Below, in pieces: positions 21,783-29,225 of a DNA stretch of 47,503 nt. The stretch covers positions 1 through 47,503 of the forward strand of contig NZ_JAAKZV010000036.1 in the NCBI RefSeq assembly GCF_011044975.1, written 5' to 3'. Source of the stretch: Streptomyces coryli (GTDB taxonomy: Bacteria; Actinomycetota; Actinomycetes; Streptomycetales; Streptomycetaceae). Below the pieces are notes generated by a model. It was not told where the DNA came from. It made no database searches and worked only from the letters and a program-made list of their open reading frames with translations. Position 1 is the stretch's first letter. Every line of letters starts with the position of its first letter. The position numbers and the translations under genes are program-made.

Positions 21783-24452
21783 GTGGGCGTGTTGCTGAAC
21801 GTTGGATTGCACCAGGGATTCCGCTATATCCACGAGCCGTTACCCGCCGGCGACTCCGCGATCCCCGTACTCGGTCACGAACAGCTCGTCGAGGCCCTCA
21901 AACAGCGGCTGCGCTACTCCCATGGCGGCGCTTTCCTCGTCACCGGATTCCGTGGCGTCGGCAAGTCCACCCTGGTCACCAGGGCGCTGACCGAGGCTGC
22001 CGAGGAGTGGAGCGGCGGCGAGGAACTCCTCACTGTGCACCTGACCTTGGCCCGTCCCATGACCGCCGACGAGCTGCTGTTCGCCGTCGTCCGGCGGATC
22101 GTCGAAGCGCTGGAGGACAGGGACCTGCTGCAGCGCCTGCCCCGCGAGATCCAGGGCAAGCTGCTGCTGTCCTACATGCGCACGTCCCTGTCCTACACCC
22201 AGACCCACTCCGAGTCCGTTGAGGCGGGGGCCGCCCTCGGCACGGGCCTCACCGGCCGGGCCGGGCCGCTGAGCGCGCTCACCCCCACCCTCAACCTCAG
22301 CGGCCGCCGCACCCGCGAGCAGGCGACCGAGGCGGCGTTCCTGGCGTACTCCGAGACCGATGTCGAGCATGACCTGCTGCGCATCATCCGCCTGCTCTCC
22401 GGCACCGAAGGCCGCCCGGAGCGGCAGCGGCGCCGCACCCTGCGCCGCCGCGTCCGCGGTGGGCGGCTGCGCATCCATCCGGTGGTCGTGCTGGACGAGA
22501 TCGACCGCCTCACCGACAACCGGGCCGACGCGCTGGACGAACTGGAGAAGACGCTGGCCCGGCTCAAGAACGTGCTCACCGCCCGCGGCGCCCACTTCGT
22601 CCTCGTGGCCGGCGTCGACCTGCATGAGCGCGCGGTACGCGACGCCGATCGGGGCAACGGCACGTACGACAGCGTCTTCGCCTGGCGCATGTATGTCCCC
22701 TGTCTGTGGACCGCGCCGGAGCGGCTGGTGACGGAGTTGACCCGGGCGGCACCGCGCCCCGGCGTCGCCCTATCTGCGTGGGCCTCGCCCCCCGCCTCCG
22801 CCACGTCCGCCACCGACGTCACCGTGCCGGACAGCGTGGAAGGCGGCCTGAACCCCTGGCGGAAGTCCGAGTTCAACAAGTACCTGGCCTACAAGGCGCG
22901 CGGTCTCACCCGGCGCCTGCTGCAGGAGTTCAACTCGCATGTCTCCTGGGAGGACGGCGCCCCGGCGCTGCGCATCGCCCGAGAGGACTGGGAGCGCATC
23001 AAGTTCTACAGCGAGCTGGAGACCCTGGTGGCCGCTGCCGTGGACCACGGCCTGCCGGGCGGCCTGACCCCCGTGCCCCTGGATGAGGACCGCTGGCGGC
23101 TGGGCGGCTATCACGTCGTCGACTGGGCGCTGCGCAGCCGGGGCCGCTCCTTCACCGCTGCGGATGTCGCAGGCGCCGCCGGCGCCGTGGAGGGTCAGGA
23201 ACCCGGCATCGACCCGCTGCTGCGGATGGACAGCAACACCGCGGAGCGCTTGCTGCGGCACCTGGTGCGGTTCAACGTACTGGAGGTGGTCAGCGAGGCA
23301 GGCCGACCCGACGCGACCATCCTCGGCAACCCGGGCGAGGTACAGCCCAGCTACTACAAGCTCACCCGGGAACTCCGCCGCCAGCTCGACCGGTTCGCAC
23401 GCCGCAGCGAGTCCGAGCGGGCCGAGCTGCACCTGGACGTGTCCTGGAGCCCACACCTGCACGACGCGACGGTCACAGCCCGCCCGGCGGCCGGCACTCC
23501 ACCGGCCACCGAACCGGTGCCCGGCGACGACGGCCCGATGCCCCTGCCCTCACCGGCCACGGACGCGCCGGACGACCGAACCCAGGCCCCCGCCCAGGCC
23601 GCCGCCCCGATCTCGCCCGTCACGGTCTCGCCGATCGCCGTCCTGGCCGACCGCTACGAGGTACGTGAGCTGATCGGACAGGGCGGGATGGGTGCGGTCT
23701 ACCAGGGCCGCGATACCCGTACCGGCCTGCCGGTGGCGGTGAAGATGCTCAACCGCGCGCTGCTCACCGAAGAGGGGTTCCGCAGTCGTCTGCAGCGCGA
23801 AGCCCAAGTGGGACAGCTCTTCCATCACCCCAATGTGGTGCGGGTCCTCGACTTCGTCGACGGCCCCGATCCCGCCCTGGTCATGGAGTACATCCAGGGC
23901 CCGACTCTGGAAAAGGTCATCAGGGATCAGGGCCCCATGCGTCCCGACGCAGCCGCTCGCCTGGCCACGGACATCGGCAACGCACTCGTGCAGGCGGAGG
24001 CGCTGGGCGTCTCCCGCCTCGACCTCAAACCCTCGAACATCATCCTTCATCCCGATCGCGGCGCCGTCATCATCGATCTGGGCATCGTCCGCTACGAGCA
24101 CGACCAGCTGTCCGGGAATACGACGCAGACCGGCGTGGTGTTCGGCACCGCCGGCTACCTCGCTCCCGAACAGGCCCAGGGCCAGCACTCCGACATCCGC
24201 GCCGACCTGTTCGTCCTCGGCGTCATCCTCTTCCTGTGCCTGGCCGGCAAGCCCCCGTTCCCGCACGAAGGCGCACTGCTGATGCTCTACCGCGTCGTGA
24301 CGGAGGAGGTGCCCGTGCACGAGCTCATGATTTCCGCCGAGTTCCGCGACGTGGTGCAGAAACTCACCGCACGCGACGTCGCCGAGCGCTACCAGAACCC
24401 GGTGGACTTCCTGCAGGCGCTGTCCAAAGCACCTGAGGCCGGAGGCGATTGA
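21783..24452 (+). CDS. P-loop NTPase fused to non-RD Ser/Thr kinase; TTA codon
   Basis: An 889-residue cytoplasmic fusion. Residues about 20-320 are a P-loop NTPase of Orc1/Cdc6- or STAND-like type: Walker A G55-FRGVGKS, Walker B VVVLDEID (D238, E239). Residues about 360-540 are helical and may be winged-helix. A Pro/Thr-rich linker (about 560-615) leads to a Hanks-type kinase at about 625-880: glycine loop GQGGMGAVY, K654 in VAVK, D747 in RLDLKPSN, D765-L-G for DFG, and GTAGYLAPE. The usual HRD reads R-L-D, so it is a non-RD kinase. No membrane helix. Codon 20 is TTA (21840-21842). GTG at 21783 or 21789 could be the start. Possibly an ATP-driven sensor-kinase in development or phage defence; both are inference. 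Confidence 0.85.
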   Translation: MGVLLNVGLHQGFRYIHEPLPAGDSAIPVLGHEQLVEALKQRLRYSHGGAFLVTGFRGVGKSTLVTRALTEAAEEWSGGEELLTVHLTLARPMTADELLFAVVRRIVEALEDRDLLQRLPREIQGKLLLSYMRTSLSYTQTHSESVEAGAALGTGLTGRAGPLSALTPTLNLSGRRTREQATEAAFLAYSETDVEHDLLRIIRLLSGTEGRPERQRRRTLRRRVRGGRLRIHPVVVLDEIDRLTDNRADALDELEKTLARLKNVLTARGAHFVLVAGVDLHERAVRDADRGNGTYDSVFAWRMYVPCLWTAPERLVTELTRAAPRPGVALSAWASPPASATSATDVTVPDSVEGGLNPWRKSEFNKYLAYKARGLTRRLLQEFNSHVSWEDGAPALRIAREDWERIKFYSELETLVAAAVDHGLPGGLTPVPLDEDRWRLGGYHVVDWALRSRGRSFTAADVAGAAGAVEGQEPGIDPLLRMDSNTAERLLRHLVRFNVLEVVSEAGRPDATILGNPGEVQPSYYKLTRELRRQLDRFARRSESERAELHLDVSWSPHLHDATVTARPAAGTPPATEPVPGDDGPMPLPSPATDAPDDRTQAPAQAAAPISPVTVSPIAVLADRYEVRELIGQGGMGAVYQGRDTRTGLPVAVKMLNRALLTEEGFRSRLQREAQVGQLFHHPNVVRVLDFVDGPDPALVMEYIQGPTLEKVIRDQGPMRPDAAARLATDIGNALVQAEALGVSRLDLKPSNIILHPDRGAVIIDLGIVRYEHDQLSGNTTQTGVVFGTAGYLAPEQAQGQHSDIRADLFVLGVILFLCLAGKPPFPHEGALLMLYRVVTEEVPVHELMISAEFRDVVQKLTARDVAERYQNPVDFLQALSKAPEAGGD

Positions 24453-24462
24453 CCACCGGGGA

Positions 24463-25140
24463 TCACCGGCCGAGAATCTTCAGCACCCCGTCGAGGGACG
24501 TGACCTCATAGGCGTGATAGCCGGGCGCCGGCGGTTCGGTGCCGCGGTTGAGGTACACCGTGTTCCGCACGCCGAGGTCGGTCGCCGACTGCAGGTCGTA
24601 GCGCGGGCTGGAGGAGACGTGCAGGGTGTCGGCCGGCTCGCAGCCGAGCCGCTCGTAGAGGAACTCGAAGGCGCGCAGCCTGGGTTTGTACGCCCCCGCC
24701 ATCTCGGCCGTGACGATCGTGTGGAACGGGGCGCCGAGCTTGGCGACATTGCGGTCGGCCTGCTCGTCCGCGGCGTTGGAGAGGATGGCGAGCGGGTAGT
24801 GCGCGGCGAGCTCGGCCAGCGGCTCCGGTACGTCGGAGTGCGGGCCGAAGCCGGGGACCGCGGCGTACACCTTGGCGGCGTCACCCGCGCGGAATGCGAC
24901 GCCGCTCGCGCGGCAGGCCCGCTCGAGGGCGCGGGCGACGACCTGGTCGTACGGCCGCCAGTCCCCCATCACCTCGTCGAGCTGATAGCGGCTGAACCGC
25001 TGCAGGAAGGCCGCCATCCCCTCCGGCGGGACCAGGTCCGCGACCGCCTCGCGCGCGGCGGCGCCGATGGCGAAGTCGGTCAGCGTTCCGTACATGTCGA
25101 AGGTGATGAAGGCGGGCTTCGGGTGCTCTGGGCGCGTCAT
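24463..25140 (-). CDS. Haloacid dehalogenase type II family hydrolase
   Basis: A 225-residue HAD-superfamily protein. Motif I is ITFDMYGTLTD with the nucleophile D15 (DxYGT, as in L-2-haloacid dehalogenases). Motif II is ILSNAAD, the lysine of motif III is in AYKPRLRAFEF, and HVSSSPRYDLQSATDLG corresponds to motif IV. In the dehalogenase the motif IV region carries SxNxxD; here the Asn is not conserved, so dehalogenase activity is not assured and a phosphatase or other role is possible. It converges on the kinase fusion gene with 10 bp between stops and faces the TetR gene on the same strand. Confidence 0.85.
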   Translation of the reverse strand: MTRPEHPKPAFITFDMYGTLTDFAIGAAAREAVADLVPPEGMAAFLQRFSRYQLDEVMGDWRPYDQVVARALERACRASGVAFRAGDAAKVYAAVPGFGPHSDVPEPLAELAAHYPLAILSNAADEQADRNVAKLGAPFHTIVTAEMAGAYKPRLRAFEFLYERLGCEPADTLHVSSSPRYDLQSATDLGVRNTVYLNRGTEPPAPGYHAYEVTSLDGVLKILGR

Positions 25141-25188
25141 ACGTACGACGCTAGGCCCGGCACCTTTCGGCGCCGGCCGAACGATCGC

Positions 25189-25770
25189 TTACGCCACCAC
25201 GCCGCCGAGCACCGCCGTCACGACCCGCCGCAGCTCCGCCGCGTCCGGCGCCCCGCTGCCCGCGGCGAGCAGGTGGCCGGAGCCGATGAGCGTCGGCGCG
25301 AGCACGTCGACGTCCGCGTCGGCGGCGATCCGGCCCAGGTCGCGCTCCGCCCGTAGATAGCCGGCGAGCATCGCCCCGGCCTCGGTGAGCAGCGGGAGGC
25401 CGGCCGGCGTGGTGCGGCGCAGGCGCTCGCGCAGGGCGTCGCGGGCGAAGACGAGCGCGACGATCGAGACGGCGACGGTTTCGAAGATCTCCGCCAGCGC
25501 GTCCGTGAGGTTGCCGGCCACCGTGCCGGTCCCGGCCGCCGCCCGGAGGGCCTCGGCCCGGTCCGCCAGCCGCGCGATGCGGTCCTCGACCAGCGCGGCG
25601 AGGAAGTCGTCGAAGTCCGCGAAGTGCCGGTGCAGCACGCCCTTGGCGACGCCCGCCTCCTCGGTGACGGCACGGCTGGTCAGCCCGCTCGCACCGGCCC
25701 GCAGCAGCACGCGCTCGGCGGCCGCGAACAGCTGCTCGCGCACATCCCGGATGGCCACACCTGTCGGCAC
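25189..25770 (-). CDS. TetR-family repressor
   Basis: A 193-residue TetR regulator. The N-terminal HTH is typical (REQLFAAAERVLLRAGASGL, then GVAKGVLHRHFADFDDFLAA). The C-terminal ligand domain is divergent. It starts at a GTG (25770); GGAG lies about 12 bases upstream. It is divergent from the methyltransferase gene 86 bp away, whose start region contains two copies of an AGTGGGC...GCCCACT palindrome, the probable operator. On the minus strand TAAGCT (25804-25809) is a plausible -10 for this gene. The ligand is unknown. Confidence 0.9.
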   Translation of the reverse strand: MPTGVAIRDVREQLFAAAERVLLRAGASGLTSRAVTEEAGVAKGVLHRHFADFDDFLAALVEDRIARLADRAEALRAAAGTGTVAGNLTDALAEIFETVAVSIVALVFARDALRERLRRTTPAGLPLLTEAGAMLAGYLRAERDLGRIAADADVDVLAPTLIGSGHLLAAGSGAPDAAELRRVVTAVLGGVVA

Positions 25771-25821
25771 CCCGCACCGTCTCCTCGTCTCGGCGTCGGG
25801 GACAGCTTACGACCTGCACGC

Positions 25822-25865
25822 TTGTTGAGTGGGCAGGCGCCCACTAGAGTGGGCACATGCCCACT
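25822..25865 (+). promoter_or_regulatory. Promoter with two palindromic TetR operators
   Basis: TTGTTG (25822-25827) and TAGAGT (25845-25850) are spaced 17 bp, and the ATG at 25857 lies 6 bp further on, so transcription would begin at about the start codon. AGTGGGCAGGCGCCCACT (25828-25845) and AGTGGGCACATGCCCACT (25848-25865) are 18-bp palindromes with centres 20 bp apart, covering spacer, -10 and start codon. Confidence 0.75.
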
Positions 25866-26666
25866 CCCGCGCAGAACGAGCCACCCGAGGTACACGAACT
25901 CCGCGAAGCGGCCGAGTCCTTCGGCATCGACGCCGAGCGCTACGACCGGACCCGCCCCACCTACCCCGCCGCCCTGATCGAACGGATCGCCGCGACCGCG
26001 CCGGGCCCCGACGTCCTCGACGTCGGCTCCGGCACGGGCATCGCCGCCCGGCAGCTGCGGGCGGCCGGCTGCCGCGTCCTCGGCGTCGAACCGGACGCGC
26101 GGATGGCGGAACTGGCCCGGCGGACCGGGACGGAGACCGAGGTGGCCACGATCGAGACGTGGGACCCGGCCGGGCGTACCTTCGATGCGGTCGTCGCCGG
26201 ACAGGCATGGCACTGGGTCGACGCGCACGCGGGGGCGGTGAAGGCGGCGCAGGCGCTGCGGCCGGGCGGCGGGCTACTGGCGGTGTTCTGGAATGTCGCC
26301 GAGACCCCGCCCGAGGCCAACACGGCTTTCGCGGAGGCGTATCGCCGGGCCGTGCCCGAACTGCCCCTGGACCGCGGCACCCAGTCGGCGCTGGCCGCGT
26401 ACGAGCCGATGTTCGCCAAGGCCGCCGAAGGCATCCGCGCCGCCGCCGGCTCCTTCACGGCGCCGCAGGAGTGGCGCTACACATGGGAGCACACGTACAC
26501 CCGCGACGCCTGGCTCGACCAACTCCCGACCGGCGGAGTCTTCACCCGCCTGCCGCGGCCGACCCTCGACGCGCTGCTGGCGGAGGTGGCCGCCGTAATC
26601 GACGGGCTCGGCGGCCACCTCCCCGTCAGCTACACGACGGTGGCGGTCACGGCAGTGCGCGCCTGA
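25857..26666 (+). CDS. Class I SAM-dependent methyltransferase
   Basis: A 269-residue cytoplasmic methyltransferase. Motif I is VLDVGSGTGIAARQL, the acidic residue after strand 2 is in LGVEPDARMAEL, and the post-motif FDAVVAGQAWHWVD is typical of the UbiE/Methyltransf_11-like family. The gene seems to be read from a leaderless mRNA: no ribosome site precedes the ATG, and a -10 element TAGAGT ends six bases before it. Two TetR-type operators cover the promoter and the start codon, so the divergent TetR protein probably represses it tightly. The acceptor substrate is unknown; a small toxic metabolite would fit the circuit. Confidence 0.88.
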   Translation: MPTPAQNEPPEVHELREAAESFGIDAERYDRTRPTYPAALIERIAATAPGPDVLDVGSGTGIAARQLRAAGCRVLGVEPDARMAELARRTGTETEVATIETWDPAGRTFDAVVAGQAWHWVDAHAGAVKAAQALRPGGGLLAVFWNVAETPPEANTAFAEAYRRAVPELPLDRGTQSALAAYEPMFAKAAEGIRAAAGSFTAPQEWRYTWEHTYTRDAWLDQLPTGGVFTRLPRPTLDALLAEVAAVIDGLGGHLPVSYTTVAVTAVRA

Positions 26667-26717
26667 TCAGGTCGACCGTGATCCGATCAGGCCGACCGGG
26701 ATCCGATCAGGTCGACC
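26665..26717. repeat. 20-bp tandem repeat, 2.65 copies, spanning two gene ends
   Basis: GATCAGGTCGACCGTGATCC (26665-26684), a copy with two changes (26685-26704) and 13 bases of a third (26705-26717). The array covers the methyltransferase stop and the stop of the convergent DUF4190-like gene. Confidence 0.75.
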
Positions 26718-27000
26718 ACGAGAGCGTCCCGTTGGCCACGCTCAGGATCGCCAGCACGGCGAGATCCGCCACGCCCAGCGCGATGCCGAGCCAGGCCCGG
26801 CCGCGCCGGGAGGTGCCGCGGGCGAGCGCCAGCGAGCCGAAGACCAGGGCGCACGGGCCGAGGAAGAGATTGAAGACGAGCAGCCCGGCCAGGCCGGTGA
26901 CGAACGACGCCACGGCGAAGTCGTCACTGCGGTTACGGCGCGGCGCCTCCGTCTCCGCCTCCGTCTTCGCGGACTGAGTGCGTTCCGTCAGCGTCGTCAT
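26707..27000 (-). CDS. Small DUF4190-like membrane protein
   Basis: A 97-residue protein with an acidic N-terminus and two predicted helices (FAVASFVTGLAGLLVFNLFL; GRAWLGIALGVADLAVLAIL) joined by a GSLALARGTSRRGRA loop, the pattern of DUF4190 proteins. The start is the ATG at 27000 with GGAGGGCGGAG just upstream. Its ATG overlaps the stop of the 52-residue membrane gene (ATGA). The 3' end lies inside a 20-bp tandem repeat. Probably controlled by the divergent TetR regulator; function unknown. Confidence 0.8.
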   Translation of the reverse strand: MTTLTERTQSAKTEAETEAPRRNRSDDFAVASFVTGLAGLLVFNLFLGPCALVFGSLALARGTSRRGRAWLGIALGVADLAVLAILSVANGTLSWST

Positions 27001-27155
27001 CGCTCCGCCCTCCGGCTGTGGTGCTCGCGCACCGCGAAGCCCAGCAGCCACGCGGCGATCACGGCCCCGGCCACCATCGATACGGAGACCGGCAACTGGG
27101 CGGCGGCGCCGATCACGACGCCGAACAGCAGGAAGGCCGCCACAAGAATGATCAC
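26997..27155 (-). CDS. 52-residue single- or double-pass membrane protein
   Basis: A very short gene starting at GTG 27155 with a GAGGGGG tract about ten bases upstream, ending in a TGA that overlaps the next ATG. It encodes two hydrophobic stretches (IILVAAFLLFGVVIGAAA and VAGAVIAAWLLGFAV) and a basic tail (REHHSRRAER). Tight coupling to the DUF4190-like gene supports it being real. No family is recognised. The same region is open in another frame (ATG at 27165), which gives an Arg-rich product with no membrane character and is the less likely reading. Confidence 0.65.
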   Translation of the reverse strand: MIILVAAFLLFGVVIGAAAQLPVSVSMVAGAVIAAWLLGFAVREHHSRRAER

Positions 27156-27197
27156 GGGATTCCATCCCCCTCTTCGGTGAACGGTTGTAGTAACACT

Positions 27198-27258
27198 TGT
27201 TCACTGAAAACGAGGGTACGCACTCCTGGCGCGCAAAGGCAAACGAGTGTTTACTGAA
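27198..27258. promoter_or_regulatory. Two repeated boxes in a divergent TetR promoter
   Basis: TGTTCACTGAA (27198-27208) and TGTTTACTGAA (27248-27258) repeat in the same orientation 50 bp apart in the 108-bp gap. The second ends 5 bp before the TetR start codon. They are the likely operators of that regulator for itself and the divergent membrane genes. Confidence 0.5.
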
Positions 27259-27263
27259 TTTCT

Positions 27264-27896
27264 GTGAGCCGCACCACCGCCCCCGGGCTCCGGGAAGCCC
27301 GCAAGCAGCAGACCCGCCAGTCCATGCTCGACGCCGCGCTCGGCCTCCTCGAGGAGCAGAGCCTGTCCAGCCTCGGCCTCCGCGAGGTGACCCGCGCCGT
27401 CGGCATCACCCCGGCGGCCTTCTACCGCCACTTCCGCGACATCCCCGACCTCGGCGTCGCCCTGGTCGAGCAGGCGCTGGGCAGCCTGCACACGCTCGTC
27501 ACCTCACTGCTCACCGAGCAGGACGGCGCCGAGGAACGCATCGACACCTCCGTCGAGCTGATCCAGCGCTACGTCCGCGCGCACCCGGCCCACGTCCGCT
27601 TCGTGGCCCGCGAACGCTACGGCGGCGTACGCGAGGTGCGCCTGGCCATCGCCGCCCAACTGAACCTCTTCACCCGCGAGGTCGCCGACGCCCTCTCCGC
27701 GGAAGCCGCGGCGAAGGACTGGAGCCCGGCCGAACTGCACATGCTGGCCGGCCTCTTCGTGGACCAGATGGTCCTGACGGCGTGCGCCTTCCTCAACGCC
27801 GAACTGGGCGAGGGCCCGTCCCCGACCGAGGTGGCGGACACCGCCCGCGCCCGGATGCGCCTGGTCCAGCTGGGCCGGGAGCACTGGCGGGGCTGA
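27264..27896 (+). CDS. TetR-family regulator (FabR-like)
   Basis: A 210-residue TetR regulator. The HTH is REARKQQTRQSMLDAALGLL, then GITPAAFYRHFRDIPDLG; the TPAAFYRHF signature recalls FabR-type regulators of membrane lipid genes, and the ligand domain (RFVARERYGGVREVRLAI) also resembles that group. It starts at a GTG with no clear ribosome site. It is divergent from two tiny membrane proteins, which it probably controls through the TGTTyACTGAA boxes; regulation tied to membrane state is a reasonable guess. A strong hairpin ends the gene. Confidence 0.9.
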   Translation: MSRTTAPGLREARKQQTRQSMLDAALGLLEEQSLSSLGLREVTRAVGITPAAFYRHFRDIPDLGVALVEQALGSLHTLVTSLLTEQDGAEERIDTSVELIQRYVRAHPAHVRFVARERYGGVREVRLAIAAQLNLFTREVADALSAEAAAKDWSPAELHMLAGLFVDQMVLTACAFLNAELGEGPSPTEVADTARARMRLVQLGREHWRG

Positions 27897-27904
27897 ACGC
27901 ACGC

Positions 27905-27933
27905 GAAGCAGGGCCCGAATCGGACCCTGCTTC
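27905..27933. terminator. Bidirectional terminator hairpin
   Basis: GAAGCAGGGCCCGA (27905-27918) pairs with 27920-27933, one mismatch in 14, giving a long stem with a very small loop, between the convergent TetR gene and small secreted-protein gene. Confidence 0.75.
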
Positions 27934-27953
27934 GGTGCACGGACGAAGTGGCG

Positions 27954-28244
27954 TCAGTTCACGGTGGCCGGCTGGGCGTCGGCCGCCCCCTGCTCCTCGG
28001 CCGCCGCCTCCTCGGCCGCGACCTCCTCGGCCGTCTTGTCGTTGACGTTGGCGACGGAGTCGACGACCTCGTCGACCATGTTGCCGATGTCGCGGAGGCC
28101 ACCGATGGAGAGGATCTGGCCGAGGAGGCCCTCGCTCTCGGGTTCCGGGTTAACGCCATCGGCGTTCGCGGGGACGGTCATCAGAGCGGTTGCTGCCATG
28201 CCGGTGGCGACCAGTACGGCCGCGCGGCGGATACCTGCACGCAT
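27954..28244 (-). CDS. Small secreted protein, acidic Ala/Glu-rich tail
   Basis: A 96-residue exported protein. It has a signal peptide (about 1-27: RRAAVLVATGMAATALMTVP, cleavage near ANA), then a roughly 30-residue segment with regular hydrophobics (GLLGQILSIGGLRDIGNMVD, then EVVDSVANVN), then a very acidic Ala/Glu-rich tail. It is not a chaplin or rodlin by sequence; no family is recognised. AGGAGA precedes the ATG at 28244. The upstream region holds an AT-rich patch (TATTAT on the minus strand, near 28296) likely to be its promoter. It converges on the TetR gene across a shared terminator. Confidence 0.75.
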   Translation of the reverse strand: MRAGIRRAAVLVATGMAATALMTVPANADGVNPEPESEGLLGQILSIGGLRDIGNMVDEVVDSVANVNDKTAEEVAAEEAAAEEQGAADAQPATVN

Positions 28245-28376
28245 GGGAAGTTCTCCTGCATGTGGGGGAAGGGACCTTCGGAGTATTCCGCGCAAAACGG
28301 ATAATATGCTTAATGGCGCCCGTTTGGCGGAGCGGCCCGAGCGGCCCTCTGATGCCCCATCAGCCGGCGCGGCCGG

Positions 28377-28784
28377 CTAGCGCCCCCGGCGCAGCAGTAC
28401 CCACTGCGCCACCGCGAACGCGGCGGTCACCGCGGCCTGGAGCGGGATCCACACGGTGCCGGTGCCGGACGGGTCCAGCAGCACGACCGCGACGATGCTC
28501 GCGGCCGTCCAGGCCAGGTTGATGTCGATGAAGACGGCGACCGCGCCCGGCGGCGGGCTCGGGCGCAGGCCCACGTAGCCGACCACGGCCCCGTACCCGA
28601 CAAGGAAGGCGCCGAGGCCGAGGAGCAGGCCGGCGGAGACGCCGAGCAGGTCCTCGAGCGGGCCGGAGGCCGCCAGGTAGGCGAGTCCGTTCGCGGTGGT
28701 GACCGCGGCGTCGAGCAGCAGGACGCGGCGGAGCCAGGTCGTCGGGGTGGTCGCGGTGCGGGTGGCGTTGGCGGTCAGGGACAT
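28377..28784 (-). CDS. Four-helix membrane protein of unknown function
   Basis: A 135-residue protein with four predicted helices (VLLLDAAVTTANGLAYLAAS; GVSAGLLLGLGAFLVGYGAV; NLAWTAASIVAVVLL; LQAAVTAAFAVAQWVLL) and a basic end (LRRGR). GGAGGAGCC directly precedes the ATG. The pattern is like small integral-membrane proteins found next to regulators in actinomycetes; no named family is recognised. It lies 93 bp after the cupin gene on the same strand and may be cotranscribed with it and the LAL regulator. Confidence 0.78.
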   Translation of the reverse strand: MSLTANATRTATTPTTWLRRVLLLDAAVTTANGLAYLAASGPLEDLLGVSAGLLLGLGAFLVGYGAVVGYVGLRPSPPPGAVAVFIDINLAWTAASIVAVVLLDPSGTGTVWIPLQAAVTAAFAVAQWVLLRRGR

Positions 28785-28877
28785 GGCTCCTCCGGATGTA
28801 CGGCGGGATGCGGTGCGTTCACCGTGCCGTGCGGAGGGGTGCCGGGTCGATTACCGCAGAGGTAATGAAGGGCCTGC

Positions 28878-29213
28878 TCAGACGTCGTAGTTGAAGCCGA
28901 AGGCACGCACGCCCGTCTCCGTGCGGGGGCGGTGGCTGGTGCGGTCGCCCATGGCGACGTAGGTGCCCGGGCCGTGGGTGCGGTCGCCCTCGATGATCTC
29001 GCCGGAGACGACGAAATAGGCCTCGCCGTACGTCTCGTGCACATCCGTCTCCGGCCATTCGGCGCCGGGGGCGAGGTCCATGACCCAGGTGCGGATCCCG
29101 GGCATGCCGGGGAGCATCCGGACCTGGATGCCGGGGGCGAACTCGGTGGCGGGCAGGGCGTCGACGTCCACGGGCAGGGTCTGGCCGGTGGCGACCGGCG
29201 GAGGCGTGGTCAT
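28878..29213 (-). CDS. Cupin-domain protein
   Basis: A 111-residue single-domain cupin. Two conserved motifs are seen: the first around HETYGEAYFVVSGEIIEGD and the second around GPGTYVAMGDRTSHRPRT, though the usual metal-binding His set is only partly present. It is cytoplasmic, probably binding a small ligand or working as an isomerase/oxygenase-like enzyme; substrate unknown. It begins 12 bp after the LAL regulator stop, so it may be translated from the same mRNA. Confidence 0.83.
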   Translation of the reverse strand: MTTPPPVATGQTLPVDVDALPATEFAPGIQVRMLPGMPGIRTWVMDLAPGAEWPETDVHETYGEAYFVVSGEIIEGDRTHGPGTYVAMGDRTSHRPRTETGVRAFGFNYDV

Positions 29214-29225
29214 CGGCGCACGCTG

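Noticed and set aside
26707-27204. A single 165-residue protein from the upstream ATG on the minus strand.
   Set aside because: The extra N-terminus is Arg-rich with no membrane character, and the internal ATG at 27000 has a strong ribosome site; the upstream DNA reads better as the 52-residue membrane gene.
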